Shown one piece after another: positions 49,746-60,495 of a stretch of DNA of 64,000 bases (position 1 is its first letter; every line of letters begins with the position of its first letter). The position numbers were made by a program, and so were the translations under genes. The notes beneath the pieces were generated by a model. That model was not told the origin of the DNA. It searched no databases and was given only the letters and a program-made list of their open reading frames with translations. The stretch is from NCBI GenBank assembly GCA_002968845.1, contig PVBG01000007.1:1-64000 (forward strand), read 5' to 3'. The stretch is from Neorhizobium tomejilense (GTDB lineage Bacteria; Pseudomonadota; Alphaproteobacteria; Rhizobiales; Rhizobiaceae).

Positions 49746-51266
49746 ATGAAGAAGATCACGGGTATCCATGCGTTGAGCATGGGGCTTGCAATATCGTTGG
49801 CGGCAGGCGTCGCAATTCCCGCTCGCGCGGCCCCGGACAAGCTGACGGTCGTGGTGACGGACGAGCCGAAATCGCTCGACCCCTGCGACACGGACCTCTC
49901 GGGCAATTCACGCATTCTGCACAACAACATCACCGAAGCGCTCGTCAATCTCAGCCCCAAGGATGGTTCTGTCGTCCCGAGCCTCGCCACCAGCTGGCGG
50001 CAGGTCGATAGCCTGACCTGGGAGTTCAAGCTGCGCCAAGGCGTGACCTTCCACGACGGCAAGGCGTTCGATGCGAATGCGGTTATCGCGGCTCTGAAGC
50101 GGGCCCAGGATCCGGCGCTCGCCTGCGAAGTGGGACTTGCCACCCTGAAGGGCCTCAAACTCAATGCAGAAGCCGTGAACCCGACGACCCTCCTCATAAG
50201 GACGGACGTCGTCGAGCCAATCCTGCCGAACAAGCTGTCCGCCCTGGACATCGGTTCGCCGGCAACCCCGGGTGACACCAAGACGCGCAATCCAGCTGGA
50301 ACCGGACCTTACAAGCTGGTCGCGTGGACACCCGGCCAGTCCGTCGGTCTGGTGGCCTATGAAGGCTATTGGGGCGACAAGCCGGCAATTCCCAACGCGA
50401 CGATCATCTGGCGCGCCGAGTCCGCGGTGCGGGCGGCGATGGTCGACACCGGCGAAGCGCAGATCGCCTATGAAATTGCACCCCAGGACGGCACCACCGG
50501 ACAGGATCACGCCTTCCCAAACGCCGAAACCTCGCTGTTGAGGATCGATGCGCAGATCGCACCCCTCAACGACAAGCGCGTTCGCGAAGCCCTCAACCTC
50601 GCGATCGACAGGGATGGCCTCATTGGAACGATCTTCCACAAGGACGCTCAAAAGGCGATGCAGGTCGTGCCACCATCGGTCTTCGGCTTCAATCCGGACA
50701 TTCCCGTTTGGACCTACGATCCGGAAAAGGCGAAGTCCCTGCTTGCAGCCGCCAAGGCGGATGGCGTGCCGGTCGACAAGGAGATCATCATCTACGGCCG
50801 CATCGGCATCTATCCGAACTCCTCCGAAAGCCTGGAGGCCATTCAGGCCATGCTGGCGGATGCCGGTTTCAACGCCCGGCTTGAAATGCTCGAGACAAGC
50901 CCGTGGCTGAAGCGGCTGCTGAAACCGTGGAACAAGGATCGCCCGCCCTCGATCCTGCAGACGCAGATCGACAATGCCGAGGGCGATGCCGTGTTCACGC
51001 TGCCGAACCGTTTTACCACCGATGGCAACCAGTCGACCATCACCGACGCCGGCCTCGACAAGCTGATTACCGACGGCTCGAAGGCAACCGGCGACGAGCG
51101 CAAGAAGCTGTTCCAACAGGCGTTCAGGTACATCGCCGTCGATGCGGTCAACATCGCACCGCTCTTTCACATGGTCACGATCGCCCGTGTCGCCAAGAAT
51201 GTGAACTATACGCCTGATGTACAGGCCGGCAACGAGATCAAGCTGAAGTCGATCAGCTACCGTTGA
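49746..51266 (+). CDS. ABC transporter substrate-binding protein, family 5
   Basis: About 506 aa. Signal peptide MKKITGIHALSMGLAISLAA followed by a cut near ARA. GGAGGAGGG lies six bases before the ATG and fixes the start; the longer frame upstream crosses the operator region. Family-5 blocks include WEFKLRQGVTFHDGKAFDA and GTGPYKLVAWTPGQ. The paralogue at 22507 shares the same architecture, and the two operons may be old duplicates. Unlike the other five importers here, no strong hairpin follows this gene. Confidence 0.92.
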   Translation: MKKITGIHALSMGLAISLAAGVAIPARAAPDKLTVVVTDEPKSLDPCDTDLSGNSRILHNNITEALVNLSPKDGSVVPSLATSWRQVDSLTWEFKLRQGVTFHDGKAFDANAVIAALKRAQDPALACEVGLATLKGLKLNAEAVNPTTLLIRTDVVEPILPNKLSALDIGSPATPGDTKTRNPAGTGPYKLVAWTPGQSVGLVAYEGYWGDKPAIPNATIIWRAESAVRAAMVDTGEAQIAYEIAPQDGTTGQDHAFPNAETSLLRIDAQIAPLNDKRVREALNLAIDRDGLIGTIFHKDAQKAMQVVPPSVFGFNPDIPVWTYDPEKAKSLLAAAKADGVPVDKEIIIYGRIGIYPNSSESLEAIQAMLADAGFNARLEMLETSPWLKRLLKPWNKDRPPSILQTQIDNAEGDAVFTLPNRFTTDGNQSTITDAGLDKLITDGSKATGDERKKLFQQAFRYIAVDAVNIAPLFHMVTIARVAKNVNYTPDVQAGNEIKLKSISYR

Positions 51267-51307
51267 TCTGCCCGGCCGACGGCTTGTATGTCGCTTGAGG
51301 AGAGCGG

Positions 51308-52228
51308 ATGTCCTTCACCTATTTCCTGAAACGCGCGGCCTTCGCGGCGCTCGCGCTTGCGGCACTGATGACATCCGCTTTCTTCCTCGTGCGGTTGACG
51401 GGCGATCCCGTCAATCTCTACCTGCCTGTCGACGCTTCGGAGGCGGCGCGCGACGCCATGCGCATCCGTCTTGGGCTCGATCGCTCGCTCATGGCCCAGT
51501 TCTTCGATTGGGCCTGGGATATTCTCAGCCTCGATTTCGGAATGTCTCTCTGGCACAATCGCCCGGCCATGGACGTGGTGCTGGAGGCGCTGCCGAACAC
51601 GCTGGCACTTGGCGCCATCGCCTTGGCTCTGGCCTTCACCGCCGCGATCGTCATGGGATCCATTGCTGCCGTGAATGCCGGCGGCTGGATCGACCGGGGC
51701 GTCAATGTCCTGTCGCAGGCAGCCGCAAGCGTGCCGGATTTCTGGCTCGGCCTGATGGGCGTGCTTCTGTTTGCGGTCACCTTCCGCATTCTGCCGACGT
51801 CAGGCTTCGGCGGCCCGATTTACTGGGTGCTGCCCGTCGCCTGCCTGTTTGCCCGGCCTTTCGGAACTCTGGTGCAGATCGTCCGCGGCTCGATGATTGA
51901 AGCGCTGAATGCGACATTCGTCCGGACGGCGCGGGCCAAGGGCGCGCGTGACGGACGGGTCACCTTCGTGCACGCGCTCCGCAATGCCCTCCTTCCCGCG
52001 GTCACGGTGACCGGCGACCTTGCCGCCCAGTTCGCCGGCGGTGGCGGCGTCGTCGAGGTGGTCTTCGGGTTTCCCGGCATCGGCAAACTCCTGATCGACG
52101 GCATTCTGAAACGCGACTTCGCGATCGTCCAGGCATCGATCTTTGCCGTCGCGGTCGTGATCTTCGTCATCAACATTCTGGTCGACATGCTCTATGCCTC
52201 GATCGATCCGCGCGTGAGGATCGAATGA
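51308..52228 (+). CDS. ABC transporter permease (DppB type)
   Basis: 306 aa. First helix AALALAALMTSAFFLVRLTG followed by the GDP motif; C-terminal VVEVVFGFPGIGKLLIDGIL is the DppB hallmark. Overlaps the DppC-type gene by 4 bp. Confidence 0.94.
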   Translation: MSFTYFLKRAAFAALALAALMTSAFFLVRLTGDPVNLYLPVDASEAARDAMRIRLGLDRSLMAQFFDWAWDILSLDFGMSLWHNRPAMDVVLEALPNTLALGAIALALAFTAAIVMGSIAAVNAGGWIDRGVNVLSQAAASVPDFWLGLMGVLLFAVTFRILPTSGFGGPIYWVLPVACLFARPFGTLVQIVRGSMIEALNATFVRTARAKGARDGRVTFVHALRNALLPAVTVTGDLAAQFAGGGGVVEVVFGFPGIGKLLIDGILKRDFAIVQASIFAVAVVIFVINILVDMLYASIDPRVRIE

Positions 52229-53142
52229 CCGACACATCCGCCGAATTCCTCCCGGCCCGCGAGCGCCGTGGCCCCCGCATCTTCTGGCTCCTGCGTGCGC
52301 TCGCGGGTGACCCGATGGCCGTCGCCGCGGCGATCTGGTTGCTGATCGTCGTGCTCGCCATCTTCACCGATTCGCTGTCGCTCCTGGGCGACAACCGCAT
52401 TTCGCTGAAGGCACGCAACCTGCCGCCGTTCGACTTCGGCCAGTCCTGGACCTTATGGCTGGGTGCCGACGCACTCGGACGGCCGCTCCTCGTTCGCCTC
52501 ATCCAGGCGGCTTCGACGACGATCGGCATCGCCGTGGTGACCGTGCTGTCAAGCCTGATCGGCGGAACGCTGCTGGGCGTGATCGCCGGGTATTTCGGCG
52601 GCATCGTCGGAAACCTCATCATGCGGATCTGCGATATCATCCTCGGTTTCCCGACCCTGCTGGTGGCACTCTTCGGCCTCTACCTGTTCGGTCCGAGCGT
52701 CAGCAACCTCGTGATCGTGCTCGCCATCACCCGCATGCCGGCCTATATCCGCGTCGCAAGGGCCGAAACGCTCGAGGTCCGCGAACGACTTTTCGTCGAT
52801 GCCGCGCGCGTCTTCGGCGGGGGACCGGCCTGGATCCTGCGCACCCACATCCTCCCCAGCGTCGCACCCACCATGCTGACGCTCGCCTCGGTCAATCTCG
52901 CCATGGTCATGTTGTTCGAATCCGGGCTGAGCTATCTCGGTCTCGGCATCCAGCCGCCTTCGGTAAGCTGGGGGCTGATGGTCGCCCAGGGCCAGGGCTA
53001 TCTGTCGTCTGCCTGGTGGCTCGGCTTTTTCCCCGGCCTCGCCGTCATGCTCACCACCATGTCCTTCAACCTTCTCGCCAACTGGTTCCGGATCGTCAAC
53101 GACCCGTCGCAGCACTGGCGCCTTGTAAGCCGGAGGCGCTGA
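52225..53142 (+). CDS. ABC transporter permease (DppC type)
   Basis: 305 aa. DppC motifs LGADALGRPLLVRLIQ and ESGLSYLGLGIQPP, with a 30-residue cytoplasmic N-terminus. The stop shares one base with the next ATG (TGATG), so translation of the ATPase is probably coupled. Confidence 0.94.
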   Translation: MTDTSAEFLPARERRGPRIFWLLRALAGDPMAVAAAIWLLIVVLAIFTDSLSLLGDNRISLKARNLPPFDFGQSWTLWLGADALGRPLLVRLIQAASTTIGIAVVTVLSSLIGGTLLGVIAGYFGGIVGNLIMRICDIILGFPTLLVALFGLYLFGPSVSNLVIVLAITRMPAYIRVARAETLEVRERLFVDAARVFGGGPAWILRTHILPSVAPTMLTLASVNLAMVMLFESGLSYLGLGIQPPSVSWGLMVAQGQGYLSSAWWLGFFPGLAVMLTTMSFNLLANWFRIVNDPSQHWRLVSRRR

Positions 53143-54113
53143 TGGCTCTTCTCGAAGTCGAGGATCTGCAAGTCAGTTTTGATACGGCGTCCGGCCGCAT
53201 ATTCGCACTCAATGGCGTCTCTTTCTCGCTGGAACGCGGTGAAGTCCTGGCCCTTCTTGGCGAAAGCGGCTCAGGCAAGTCCGTGACTGCATCTGCCATC
53301 ATGGACCTCGTTCCCAATCCTCCGGGCGCGATCGACCGGGGATCGATCCGCTTCGACGGGGCGGAACTGCTGCAGCTTTCGCGCAAAGAGCGGCGGGATC
53401 TGTGCGGCAGCCGGATCGCCCTCATCTTCCAGGATGCGCTTGCGGCGCTCAATCCCGTCTATCCCGTCGGCTGGCAGATCGCGGAGATGTACCGCATCCA
53501 CGGCCGCAACCCCGAAGGCGGCGTCGAGAAGGCCGTGATCGACCTCCTGACCGCAATCGGCATTCCCGATCCTGAACGTCGGGCGCGGCAATATCCGCAC
53601 GAATTTTCCGGTGGCATGCGCCAGCGCATCATGATCGCCATGGCCGTAGCACTCGAACCGGATGTCATCATCGCCGACGAGCCGACGACGGCGCTCGACG
53701 TCACGATCCAGGCGCAGGTGGTTGATCTTCTGGCGACAATCCGCAAACGCAGCGATGCCGGAATGATCTTCATCACCCACGATCTGGGTGTGGTAGCCGA
53801 ACTCGCGGACCGCGTGGCCGTCATGTATGCCGGCCGGATCGTCGAGACCGCAAATGTCTTCGAACTTTTCGAAGATGCGCGACATCCCTACAGCGTCGGC
53901 CTGCTTGCCTCGCAGCCGCGCCTGGATACCGATGACGACGAACTGGTGCCGATCCCCGGTTCGGCGCCCAATCCCGTCGCCCTTCCTTCAGGCTGCGCGT
54001 TCAGGACGCGCTGTCCGCGCGCCGAAGGGCTCTGCGCCGAGGTCATCCCTCCCCTTGAAACCGTGGGGCCGGGCCGCCAGGCCGCCTGCCATTTCCCGGT
54101 ATCACCAGCATGA
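53142..54113 (+). CDS. ABC transporter ATP-binding protein (DppD type)
   Basis: About 323 aa. Walker A GESGSGKS near residue 40, FSGGMRQR signature and [13 protein letters not shown]. The C-terminus carries the DppD/OppD cysteine-rich tail (SGCAFRTRCPRAEGLC), which in some homologues binds an iron-sulfur cluster. Separate from its DppF-type partner, unlike the fused ATPase at 25929. Overlaps the next gene by 4 bp. Confidence 0.94.
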   Translation: MALLEVEDLQVSFDTASGRIFALNGVSFSLERGEVLALLGESGSGKSVTASAIMDLVPNPPGAIDRGSIRFDGAELLQLSRKERRDLCGSRIALIFQDALAALNPVYPVGWQIAEMYRIHGRNPEGGVEKAVIDLLTAIGIPDPERRARQYPHEFSGGMRQRIMIAMAVALEPDVIIADEPTTALDVTIQAQVVDLLATIRKRSDAGMIFITHDLGVVAELADRVAVMYAGRIVETANVFELFEDARHPYSVGLLASQPRLDTDDDELVPIPGSAPNPVALPSGCAFRTRCPRAEGLCAEVIPPLETVGPGRQAACHFPVSPA

Positions 54114-55087
54114 ACCAGCCTCTTCTCAAAGTCGAAAACCTTTCCCGGCACTTTGGCAGCGGCGCGACGCCCGTGCGCGCAGTCGACGACGTCAGCTTCG
54201 AGATCGCCCGCGGAGAGACGCTCGGCCTTGTCGGCGAAAGCGGTTGCGGCAAGACTTCCCTGGTCAGGACGCTCCTGAAGCTCGGGCCGGCGACCAGCGG
54301 CAGCGCCGTTCTCGATGGCGTGGAAATCACCAAAGCGAGCGGACGGGAGCTGCATGAGTTGCGCCGCAAGATGCAGGTCGTCTTCCAGGACCCCTACCAG
54401 TCGCTTAATCCGCGCATGCGGATCGACCGGCTGATCTCCGAACCGTGGGCGCTGCATCCCGGCGCCGTGCCAAAGGCCCGCTGGCGGGAAGAGACGGTCA
54501 AGCTGCTTGAATCCGTGGGGTTGCGTGCGGAACATGCGGACCGCTATCCTTCGGAATTTTCAGGCGGCCAGCGGCAGCGGCTTGGAATCGCGCGCGCCCT
54601 GACACTCAACCCGACGCTCCTCGTCTGCGACGAACCGGTCTCCGCCCTCGACGTCTCGGTTCAGGCCCAGGTCGTCAATCTGCTCGCCAGGCTGAGGCGC
54701 GAGCGCAATCTGGCGATGCTTTTCGTCGCGCACGACCTTGCCGTCGTGCGGCACGTCTCGGATCGAGTGATGGTCATGTATCTCGGCAAGATCATCGAGA
54801 CCGGGCCGAAGCAATCGATCTTCAGCGCGCCGGCACATCCCTATACGCAGGCCCTGATGTCGGCTGTTCCGACGCCGGACCCAAGGCTTCGCGGACATCG
54901 CAAGCGCATCGTGCTGGAAGGCGATCTTCCAAGCCCTGCCAATCCGCCGAGCGGATGCCGATTTCGGACGAGGTGCTGGAAGGCCACTTCGATCTGCGCC
55001 GATCAGGAGCCTGGCCTGACGGCAAGAACGACTGCCCCGGGGTTGCTGACCGCCTGCCACCATGCAGATCCCGAAACCACGCGTTGA
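54110..55087 (+). CDS. ABC transporter ATP-binding protein (DppF type)
   Basis: 325 aa. Walker [30 protein letters not shown] and LLVCDEPVSALDVS, with a C-terminal SGCRFRTRCWKATSIC cysteine tail. Completes the second dipeptide-type importer. Ends 82 bp before the convergent dctD gene; no clear terminator is visible in that gap. Confidence 0.94.
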   Translation: MNQPLLKVENLSRHFGSGATPVRAVDDVSFEIARGETLGLVGESGCGKTSLVRTLLKLGPATSGSAVLDGVEITKASGRELHELRRKMQVVFQDPYQSLNPRMRIDRLISEPWALHPGAVPKARWREETVKLLESVGLRAEHADRYPSEFSGGQRQRLGIARALTLNPTLLVCDEPVSALDVSVQAQVVNLLARLRRERNLAMLFVAHDLAVVRHVSDRVMVMYLGKIIETGPKQSIFSAPAHPYTQALMSAVPTPDPRLRGHRKRIVLEGDLPSPANPPSGCRFRTRCWKATSICADQEPGLTARTTAPGLLTACHHADPETTR

Positions 55088-55168
55088 CGATGGCGGCCGA
55101 CGTTTTCTGGGGCTTTCCGCCTCGGTATCACATGCATGCCGACAAAGTCTGCTTGCGGCCTTGAGGCT

Positions 55169-56530
55169 CTATCTGGCCGGCTTGACGCCCTGGTCGAAAG
55201 AGGCACGCTCTATCCCGTGCCGTTGGAGCTTGTCGTAAAAGGTCTTTCGCGGAATTCCGAGCGCCTCGATCGTACGGCGGACATCGCCTGCGTTGCTGGC
55301 CAGCGTCTCACGGAGGATTTCCGCTTCATGCTGGTTGAGACGCTGGGGCAGCGTCAGGGTGGCTGCCTCCAGCGGCACCATCGCCCCGTCGTCCTCCCCT
55401 GCAAGCCCGAGGACGAAGCGTTCTGCAAAGTGGGACAGTTCGCGGACGTTTCCCGGCCAATGATGGGTTTCGAGGTGATGACGGGCAGAAGATGACAGAG
55501 CGGGCGTTTGACGGTTGAACCGCTTGGCGGCCCGTTCGCAAAAGAATCCGAAGAGGAGGAGGATGTCGTCGCGCCGTTCACGCAACGGCGGAATGGAGAT
55601 GGTGACGACGTTGAGCCGGTAATAGAGGTCTTCGCGAAATGCGCCGCGTTGCGAGGGATCGCCAAGATCGACCTTGGCGGCCGCCACGACCCTCAGGTCG
55701 ATCGGCCGCGTCTCGTTGGTGCCGAGCGGTGCCACCTCACGCGCCTCCAGGACGCGCAGCATATGGATCTGCGTGGCGGGCGGCATGCTTTCGATTTCAT
55801 CGAGGAAGAGGGTGCCGCCACTCGAATATTCGATCCTGCCGACACGTTTTTTCTGCGCGCCGGTAAAGGCGCCGGGCTCGTGGCCGAACAATTCGCTTTC
55901 GATGATGGTTTCGGGAAGCGCGCCGCAATTGAGCGCGACGAAACTGCCCTTCGACCGCCGGCTCCATCGATGGATCAGATTGGCAACGACCTCCTTGCCG
56001 CTACCGGTCTCTCCGGTCACCAGAACGTCGACGTCCGTATCGGCAATCTGGCGAAGCGTTCTGCGCAGCCGCTCCATGGCCGCGGTCTGACCGATGAGCG
56101 GCAGGTCGTCGCGTGCCTGTTCGGCCACATCGCGAAGTGTCCTGTTCTCCAGTATCAGCCGCCGTTTTTCGGCAGCCCGGCGAATGGCCTGCACCAGGCG
56201 GTCCGCGGCGAAAGGTTTGGTGATGAAGTCGTAAGCTCCGTCCTGCATCGCCTTGACGGCCATCGGTATATCGCCATGGCCGGTCATCAGGATGACGGGA
56301 AGGTCCGGATCGAGCTTGCGGACGCGATCGAAGAGCTGCAGCCCGTCGATCTCGGGCATACGGATGTCGGAAACGACGACGCCCGCGAAACCATCGTTGA
56401 TCCGGACGAGCGCGTCGGAAGCCTTCGAAAATCGGGAGACCACAAAGCCCGCAAGCTCGATCGTCTGGGCGGTCGCCTTGAGAAGGTCGGCGTCGTCGTC
56501 AACCAGAACGACGGGTGTTGGATTGCTCAT
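55169..56530 (-). CDS. dctD: C4-dicarboxylate response regulator DctD (sigma-54 activator)
   Basis: 453 aa NtrC-family activator. Receiver at residues 1-120 with VVLVDDD and phosphoacceptor in [11 protein letters not shown]+ domain with Walker A GETGSGKE, the sigma-54-contacting GAFTGA and [10 protein letters not shown]; Fis-type HTH at the C-terminus ([20 protein letters not shown]). The unusually good match of neighbours (dctB overlapping by 4 bp, divergent dctA with a -24/-12 promoter) supports DctD rather than another NtrC-type regulator. Activates dctA transcription with sigma-54 when C4-dicarboxylates are present. Confidence 0.94.
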   Translation of the reverse strand: MSNPTPVVLVDDDADLLKATAQTIELAGFVVSRFSKASDALVRINDGFAGVVVSDIRMPEIDGLQLFDRVRKLDPDLPVILMTGHGDIPMAVKAMQDGAYDFITKPFAADRLVQAIRRAAEKRRLILENRTLRDVAEQARDDLPLIGQTAAMERLRRTLRQIADTDVDVLVTGETGSGKEVVANLIHRWSRRSKGSFVALNCGALPETIIESELFGHEPGAFTGAQKKRVGRIEYSSGGTLFLDEIESMPPATQIHMLRVLEAREVAPLGTNETRPIDLRVVAAAKVDLGDPSQRGAFREDLYYRLNVVTISIPPLRERRDDILLLFGFFCERAAKRFNRQTPALSSSARHHLETHHWPGNVRELSHFAERFVLGLAGEDDGAMVPLEAATLTLPQRLNQHEAEILRETLASNAGDVRRTIEALGIPRKTFYDKLQRHGIERASFDQGVKPAR

Positions 56531-58380
56531 GATACCGCCTTGCGCAGATAGACAATGAAAGTCGTGCCGGTTTCGCCGCTTTCGACCTCGATGCGACCAC
56601 CATAGTCAGTGACGATATCCTTCGAGATGACCAGACCGAGGCCGAGGCCCTTTTCCTTGGACGTGTTGAAGGGCGAAAAGAGCGAACTTCTAACCGATGG
56701 ATCGATACCGGGGCCATTGTCGGAGACCCGGATCACGATCTCGTCCGCCAGTGTCTCCACCGAGACATTGACACTTGCCTCGGTTCTGCCCTCCAGCGCT
56801 TCCAAGGCATTCTGGAACAGATTGATCAGCACCTGTTCGAGGCGGACCCGATTGCCGGTGACGGCAAGGCCGGGTGGTGGCAGACCGATCTGGAGTATGT
56901 CCAGCCGCCCGGCAAAGCGGCTTCTCAAAAGCACCACCGCGCCTTCGATAGCGCCCCGCAGATCGACGGCTTCGGGCGGCGTTCGTCCCTTGCGTCCGAA
57001 GGCCTTGAGTTCTTCGGTGATCATGCCGATCCGCTCGGTCAGGGCGGCGATCTCGCCGAGATTTTCCTCCGCCGAGGCTTTCCGGTTCCGTTGCAGGAAG
57101 ACACGTGCATTGTCGGCATAGGCGCGGATGGTCGCGACCGGCTGGTTGATTTCATGGGCAACCCCGGCCGCAACCTGACCAAGGATCGCAAGGCGATTTG
57201 CCTGCACGAGCTCCTGCTGTACGACCTGCAGTTTCGACTCGGTGCTGCGATGGTCGGCGATCTCTTCCTGCAGGAGGTCCCTCGCACGGCTTAAATCCAC
57301 GGTCCGTTCCGCGACACGGCGCTCCAGTTCCACGCGCAGGGTTTTCTCCGCGGCGATGCGAATGGTGATCATCTGCCGCCGCCTCAAAAGGAATGCGATC
57401 AGTGCCAGGATCGGAACGAGCACCGCAAGTGCAAGCAGCCGCGCCCCGCGGACCGCAGCGGCGACGGATGGCTCGGTCGGCACGAGATATTCAAGCCGCC
57501 AAGATGTCGACGGAACCGGCGTCAGAAGGCGAAGATACTCACCTGCGCTTGTTCCGGGCAAAACCGCCGAAACGATCGATGCGTCCTCCGAAAGCAATTC
57601 CTGCCGCACGATCGGAAGAGGCGCCAATGGCGCGTTGCCGAATTGCAGGCTTTGGCGGATGGCGCCAAGCCGTTCCACAGGCAGCGGCGCGGCGGTCATG
57701 AAGCGCCAGGACGGAATGCTGGTGATCAAGACGACACCATCGGCGTCGGTGACATAGACGGGACGGTTGGCGTCGTGCCAATCGCCTTCCAGCTGGTCGA
57801 ATTCCATCTTCACCACAACGACGCCGAGCGCACCGGCCTGATTTTCGGCCCGCCGCGAGATGTACAGTCCAGGGCGCTTGCTGACGCTGCCCAGGGCGAA
57901 ATGCTCTGCCGTTCCGTTCTCCATCGCCCGTTGGAAATATTCCCGGAAGGAATAGTCGTTGCCGATGAAGCTTAAGGGTTCGCGCCAGTTGCTGGATGCG
58001 ACCGCAATGCCATCCCTGCCGGTGACGTAGAGAACGGAGGCATGGGTGCGGGCCACCAGCCCTTCCAATTTTCGGTCCAGGGCGCCGACGCTCTGTACGT
58101 TTCTCGACGCCAGCGCGCCGACCACCTGTTGATCCTCGGCCAGAAGCAGGGGAAGCGCTCGCGGTCTTTCCAGCACCGCACGCAGCAGCGCAACCTTGAG
58201 ATTGGCATCGGCGCGGCCCTGGTCGAGGAGCGCTCCGATTGCGGAACTGCGGCCGTAGAGACCGGCGGCATAAAGAGCGGATATCAGGATCGCGGCAGCT
58301 GCGAAGGCAAAGGCAGGCCATGGTGTCCACCCGAAGGCGGGATCCCTGACCGATTTCTCTCGACGGCGCTGCTCAAGCAT
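56527..58380 (-). CDS. dctB: C4-dicarboxylate sensor histidine kinase DctB
   Basis: About 617 aa. A first membrane helix ([20 protein letters not shown]), a periplasmic sensor domain of about 270 residues, a second helix ([18 protein letters not shown]), a coiled coil, HisKA ([18 protein letters not shown]) and HATPase ([14 protein letters not shown]). Senses succinate, malate and fumarate in the periplasm and phosphorylates DctD. Start [10 protein letters not shown] is chosen although its ribosome site is weak; a GTG one codon earlier and a distant TTG are alternatives. Divergent from dctA. Confidence 0.93.
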   Translation of the reverse strand: MLEQRRREKSVRDPAFGWTPWPAFAFAAAAILISALYAAGLYGRSSAIGALLDQGRADANLKVALLRAVLERPRALPLLLAEDQQVVGALASRNVQSVGALDRKLEGLVARTHASVLYVTGRDGIAVASSNWREPLSFIGNDYSFREYFQRAMENGTAEHFALGSVSKRPGLYISRRAENQAGALGVVVVKMEFDQLEGDWHDANRPVYVTDADGVVLITSIPSWRFMTAAPLPVERLGAIRQSLQFGNAPLAPLPIVRQELLSEDASIVSAVLPGTSAGEYLRLLTPVPSTSWRLEYLVPTEPSVAAAVRGARLLALAVLVPILALIAFLLRRRQMITIRIAAEKTLRVELERRVAERTVDLSRARDLLQEEIADHRSTESKLQVVQQELVQANRLAILGQVAAGVAHEINQPVATIRAYADNARVFLQRNRKASAEENLGEIAALTERIGMITEELKAFGRKGRTPPEAVDLRGAIEGAVVLLRSRFAGRLDILQIGLPPPGLAVTGNRVRLEQVLINLFQNALEALEGRTEASVNVSVETLADEIVIRVSDNGPGIDPSVRSSLFSPFNTSKEKGLGLGLVISKDIVTDYGGRIEVESGETGTTFIVYLRKAVS

Positions 58381-58424
58381 CACCGGATGTGTGCATAAAT
58401 CCGCATAAAAAGCAAAGACCAATG

Positions 58425-58436
58425 GCGGAAATCCGC
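58425..58436. promoter_or_regulatory. Candidate DctD upstream activator palindrome
   Basis: GCGGA-AA-TCCGC inverted repeat about 80 bp upstream of the -24/-12 promoter, a usual distance for enhancer-bound NtrC-type activators. Nearby direct repeats GCATAAA at about 58393 and 58403 are a second possibility. Not matched to a known DctD consensus from memory with certainty. Confidence 0.35.
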
Positions 58437-58513
58437 ACGGCAGGCTTCAGGAACCACTTCCGTCGTTCAGTCTTAACATGGAAAATCAATGGGTTAGGCG
58501 TCAGCCACCTCTC

Positions 58514-58529
58514 TGGCACGCATGTTGCT
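58514..58529 (+). promoter_or_regulatory. Sigma-54 (-24/-12) promoter of dctA
   Basis: TGGCACG-CATG-TTGCT matches the RpoN consensus TGGCACG-N4-TTGCW in every defined position. The GG and GC elements are at 58515-58516 and 58527-58528, so transcription should begin near 58540, about 75 bp before dctA. Confidence 0.92.
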
Positions 58530-58613
58530 CCAGCAAAACCAGCAGCACACCTGCAGCAACAGTAACGCCGCCGCCCCGGGAGGCCAATTGGTTGGGGCGC
58601 CATGGAGGACATG

Positions 58614-59948
58614 ATGAACGCAACGATCTCCGATGTGCCAACGCACGACAAACTTCCTTTCTACCGCCACCTTTATTTTCAGGTTCTCGTGGCAATTGCC
58701 GCCGGCATCCTGCTCGGTCATTTCTACCCGGATGTCGGCGCGTCGCTGAAGCCGCTCGGCGATGCCTTCATCAAGCTGGTGAAGATGATTATCGCGCCGG
58801 TGATCTTCCTGACGGTGGCAACCGGTATCGCCGGCATGGCCGACCTGCAGAAGGTCGGGCGTGTCGCGGGCAAGGCGATGATCTACTTTTTGGCCTTTTC
58901 GACGCTTGCGCTCGCCGTTGGCCTCCTCGTCTCGAATGTCGTCCAGCCCGGCGCCGGCATGCACATAGATCCGGCCACGCTCGACGCCAAGGCAGTGGCG
59001 ACCTATACGGCGAAGGCCCATGACGCCACGATCACCGGCTTTCTGATGAACATCATCCCGGACACGATCGTCGGCGCCTTCGCACAGGGCGATATCCTGC
59101 AGGTGCTGTTCTTCTCGGTTCTGTTCGGCATCGCACTTGGCATGGTCGGCGACCGCGGCCGTCCTGTTCTCGATTTCCTGCAGGCATTGACCGCGCCGAT
59201 CTTCCGTCTCGTGACCATCCTGATGAAGGCGGCCCCGATCGGCGCTTTCGGCGCCATGGCTTTTACCATCGGCAAATACGGCATCGGTTCGATTGCCAAT
59301 CTTGCCATGCTGATCGGCACTTTCTATCTCACCTCGCTCCTGTTCGTTCTGGTCGTCCTTGGTGCCGTCGCCCGATACAACGGCTTCTCGATCATCTCGC
59401 TTATCCGCTACATCAAGGAAGAACTGCTGCTTGTGCTTGGCACTTCCTCGTCAGAAGCGGCATTGCCCGGCCTGATGGCCAAGATGGAACGCGCCGGCTG
59501 CACGCGCTCGGTGGTTGGGCTGGTTATTCCGACCGGCTATTCCTTCAATCTCGACGGCACCAACATCTATATGACGCTTGCCGCGCTCTTCATCGCCCAG
59601 GCGACCGACACGCCGATCACACTCGGCGACCAGGTCCTGCTGCTGCTGGTCGCGATGCTGAGCTCGAAAGGAGCTGCAGGCATTACCGGCGCCGGCTTCA
59701 TCACCCTGGCGGCGACCCTTTCGGTCGTTCCCTCCGTGCCTGTCGCCGGCATGGCGCTGATCCTCGGCATTGATCGTTTCATGTCGGAATGCCGGGCGCT
59801 CACCAACCTGATCGGCAATGCGGTCGCGACCGTCGTTGTCGCGCGCTGGGAAAACGAGCTGGACCGGACACAGTTTGCAGCCGCCATGGCAGGCGGCGCC
59901 GACGCCGAAAACGCGGTATTGATACCGTCGGGCCAGCCTGCCGAATAA
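58614..59948 (+). CDS. dctA: C4-dicarboxylate transporter DctA
   Basis: About 444 aa of the dicarboxylate/cation symporter family with eight membrane helices and two re-entrant loops. The hallmarks [14 protein letters not shown] (serine-rich loop) and [18 protein letters not shown] are present. Imports succinate, malate and fumarate with protons or sodium; in rhizobia it feeds nitrogen-fixing bacteroids. GGAGG overlaps the in-frame ATG at 58602 and lies five bases before the ATG at 58614, which is therefore chosen. Controlled by the divergent dctBD pair. Confidence 0.95.
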   Translation: MNATISDVPTHDKLPFYRHLYFQVLVAIAAGILLGHFYPDVGASLKPLGDAFIKLVKMIIAPVIFLTVATGIAGMADLQKVGRVAGKAMIYFLAFSTLALAVGLLVSNVVQPGAGMHIDPATLDAKAVATYTAKAHDATITGFLMNIIPDTIVGAFAQGDILQVLFFSVLFGIALGMVGDRGRPVLDFLQALTAPIFRLVTILMKAAPIGAFGAMAFTIGKYGIGSIANLAMLIGTFYLTSLLFVLVVLGAVARYNGFSIISLIRYIKEELLLVLGTSSSEAALPGLMAKMERAGCTRSVVGLVIPTGYSFNLDGTNIYMTLAALFIAQATDTPITLGDQVLLLLVAMLSSKGAAGITGAGFITLAATLSVVPSVPVAGMALILGIDRFMSECRALTNLIGNAVATVVVARWENELDRTQFAAAMAGGADAENAVLIPSGQPAE

Positions 59949-59972
59949 TCGCCTGTTTCTATCGCAGCCGAA

Positions 59973-60002
59973 GAAAGGTCGCTGGCCAGCCGGCGGCCTT
60001 TC
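59973..60002 (+). terminator. Terminator-like hairpin after dctA
   Basis: GAAAGGTCGCTGG (59973-59985) pairs with CCGGCGGCCTTTC (59990-60002) as a 13-bp RNA stem including two G-U pairs, with a 4-base loop. CCGTTTCC follows, a weak U-tract. Confidence 0.7.
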
Positions 60003-60045
60003 CCGTTTCCGTAGAACACACGTGTGTCTCGGGATAAGCGCGGCT

Positions 60046-60267
60046 CTATTCTTCAGGCACGCCTTCGAGCAGACCGTCATACACCTCGATGAGTGCATTG
60101 GTGATGGCCTGCCCCAGCGCGTTGCCGGCGACGCGTAGCTCGTCCTCCGTGCCGCTCCGCGAAGCGTTGGCCAGGTCGAAACCCTGTTCGCTGACGATCT
60201 GCTTGGCCACTTCGATGGCCCAGAGCCCGAAGTCGCCGCGATTGTCTATCTTGATCGAGTCATCCAT
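60046..60267 (-). CDS. Small hypothetical protein
   Basis: About 73 aa, not recognised. Contains AIEVAKQIVSEQGFDLANA and ALGQAITNALIEVYDGLLEG, predicted amphipathic helices; no signal or membrane segment. Start MDDSIKIDN is chosen; upstream codons in frame are less protein-like and lack a good ribosome site. Stands alone between dctA and the HWE kinase gene. Coding character is plausible from its composition but unproven. Confidence 0.5.
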   Translation of the reverse strand: MDDSIKIDNRGDFGLWAIEVAKQIVSEQGFDLANASRSGTEDELRVAGNALGQAITNALIEVYDGLLEGVPEE

Positions 60268-60495
60268 CGCGATCTGCCTGTTGCTGAACCTGGCTTCTAT
60301 ATCGCCTCGGCAATGATGGCCAGCATCTATCCGCATAGTATTCAAGCGGCCCGAAAGAAACGGCCCAAGGATTATCAGCTGGTTGGATATTCTGGACAGC
60401 CGGCCAAATCGCCGCGTTTCCGCAGTTCATCAATGAAAGGGTCAAATATGAGAAGGCACCGACGCTGCAGTGCAGGCGTTTCCGTTCATTGAAGG

